The notes under the pieces are model-generated. The model was given only the letters and a program-made list of their open reading frames with translations. It searched no databases and had not been told where the DNA came from. From Erysipelothrix sp. (lineage in GTDB: Bacteria > Bacillota_I > Bacilli_A > Erysipelotrichales > Erysipelotrichaceae), in contig JAAYNU010000181.1 in NCBI GenBank assembly GCA_012520695.1, forward strand, positions 1 through 5,483: a DNA stretch of 5,483 nt, written 5' to 3'. Position 1 is the first letter of the stretch. Every line of letters starts with the position of its first letter. Both the position numbers and the translations under genes were made by a program. Below are positions 4,580 through 5,483 of the stretch, one piece after another.

Positions 4580-5483
4580 ATGGGTAGATATACTCAAGAA
4601 GTAACAGAGATGTTGGATCTAATCGGTGGAAAAGAAAACATCGGTGCACTAACTCACTGTGTAACACGCTTGCGCTTTGTCCTGATTGATGCGGATAAAG
4701 CTAACATTGAGGCAATAGAGAAATTGCCTACGGTAAAGGGAACGTTCACCCAAGCAGGGCAGTTCCAAGTCATTATCGGAAATGATGTCGATAATTACTA
4801 CAACGAATTCGCGGCTATTTCTGGAGTAGAGGGAACGAATAAAGAAGGCGTTAAGAAATTAGCACTTCAAAATCAGAACCCAATCCAGAAACTCATGTCA
4901 AACCTAGCAGAAATATTCGCACCCCTCATCCCAGCAATTATCACGGGTGGTTTGATTCTTGGATTCAGAAACATTCTCGAAGGTGTTGATTTAATCACCA
5001 TAGCGGATGGTTCAAAAGTTCCAATCGTTGCTGTTTCACAATTCTGGTCAGGGGTAAACCATTTCCTTTGGCTCATTGGAGAAGCGATCTTCCAGTTCCT
5101 GCCAGTAGGTGTTACATGGTCGATTACGCGTAAAATGGGAACAACTCAAATCTTGGGTATTGTTCTTGGGATTACACTTGTATCACCACAACTCTTTAAT
5201 GCATACGGTGTCGCAACCGCACTCCCTGGAGATATTCCAGTATGGGACTTTGGCTTCACGCAAATTCAAATGATTGGGTATCAAGCACAAGTCATCCCCG
5301 CGATGATGGCAGGGTTCACCCTTGTATACCTCGAACGATTCTTTAAGAAGATTATTCCTAATGCGATCTCAATGGTATTCGTACCAATGTTCGCACTGAT
5401 TCCTACTGTCTTGATTGCGCATGTTGTTCTTGGACCAATCGGTTGGGTAATCGGATCATGGATTTCAACTGTAGTATATACAG
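4580..5483 (+). CDS. treP: PTS system EIIBC component, trehalose-specific TreP-like (3' end outside window)
   Basis: The frame is open to the window end (301 codons seen). It starts at ATG 4580 with AAGGAGG at 4566-4572 giving ideal spacing. Residues 1-85 are an EIIB domain with the phosphorylated cysteine C27 in THCVTRLRF and a GQFQVIIG segment (60-67). A short linker leads to the EIIC membrane domain from about residue 101 (NPIQKLMSNLAEIFAPLIPAI), with several hydrophobic helices and the VWDFGFTQIQMIGYQAQVIPA segment (221-241). The latter is typical of TreP within the glucose/sucrose-type EIIC superfamily. The protein would import trehalose and deliver trehalose-6-phosphate, taking phosphate from HPr through an EIIA. 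The usual length is ~470 residues, so about a third is missing, and any fused EIIA cannot be judged. A phospho-trehalase gene would be expected downstream. Sucrose or beta-glucoside specificity is less likely but not excluded. Confidence 0.88.
   Translation, partial: MGRYTQEVTEMLDLIGGKENIGALTHCVTRLRFVLIDADKANIEAIEKLPTVKGTFTQAGQFQVIIGNDVDNYYNEFAAISGVEGTNKEGVKKLALQNQNPIQKLMSNLAEIFAPLIPAIITGGLILGFRNILEGVDLITIADGSKVPIVAVSQFWSGVNHFLWLIGEAIFQFLPVGVTWSITRKMGTTQILGIVLGITLVSPQLFNAYGVATALPGDIPVWDFGFTQIQMIGYQAQVIPAMMAGFTLVYLERFFKKIIPNAISMVFVPMFALIPTVLIAHVVLGPIGWVIGSWISTVVYT

Noticed and set aside
4873..5076. A 67-codon minus-strand frame.
   Set aside because: Antisense to the EIIC membrane domain of the TreP-like gene.
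1..5483. CRISPR array, tRNA, rRNA, or a catabolite (cre) site.
   Set aside because: No regularly spaced repeats, tRNA cloverleaf or rRNA segment was seen. No convincing cre palindrome was found in the two regulatory intergenic regions.

Overview
The window reads as a chromosomal segment of a low-GC Firmicute. The Shine-Dalgarno sequences are strong (AAGGAGG, AGAGGTGG), the promoters are of TGn extended -10 type, and the set includes a BglG/LicT antiterminator beside a trehalose-type PTS permease. The gene style would fit an Erysipelotrichaceae member such as Erysipelothrix, but that is an impression from memory, not a test.

Positions 1 to about 1015 look like an eroded accessory stretch. A plus-strand membrane protein gene enters from the left edge. 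It resembles the bacteriocin-associated DUF1430 family and stops abruptly just after a conserved-looking membrane segment. Facing it on the minus strand is the start of an unrecognised small gene. That gene has a good ribosome binding site and, upstream, a terminator-like hairpin overlapping a possible leader peptide. The two reading frames run into each other near 480-490, as if a deletion removed both 3' ends. About 390 bases follow without a convincing gene, including an 18-bp tandem repeat.

Positions 1016-3567 hold two divergent housekeeping-like genes. One is a PPP-type metallophosphatase on the minus strand with its own terminator. The other is a membrane-anchored MutS-family ATPase on the plus strand. 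They share a 151-base intergenic region that contains a plausible promoter in each direction.

Positions 3568-5483 form a sugar-uptake regulon. A LicT/BglG-type antiterminator (RNA-binding domain plus two PRDs with all four regulatory histidines) is followed, directly after its stop codon, by a clear ribonucleic antiterminator (RAT). The RAT overlaps an intrinsic terminator. After that comes the start of a PTS EIIBC permease closely resembling TreP, truncated by the window end. The expected logic is that without inducer the terminator cuts transcription after the antiterminator gene. When the sugar is being transported, the dephosphorylated, dimeric antiterminator binds the RAT and lets transcription enter treP. 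Antitermination control of a TreP-like transporter is the most interesting regulatory point, since trehalose operons in well-studied Bacilli are usually controlled by the repressor TreR.
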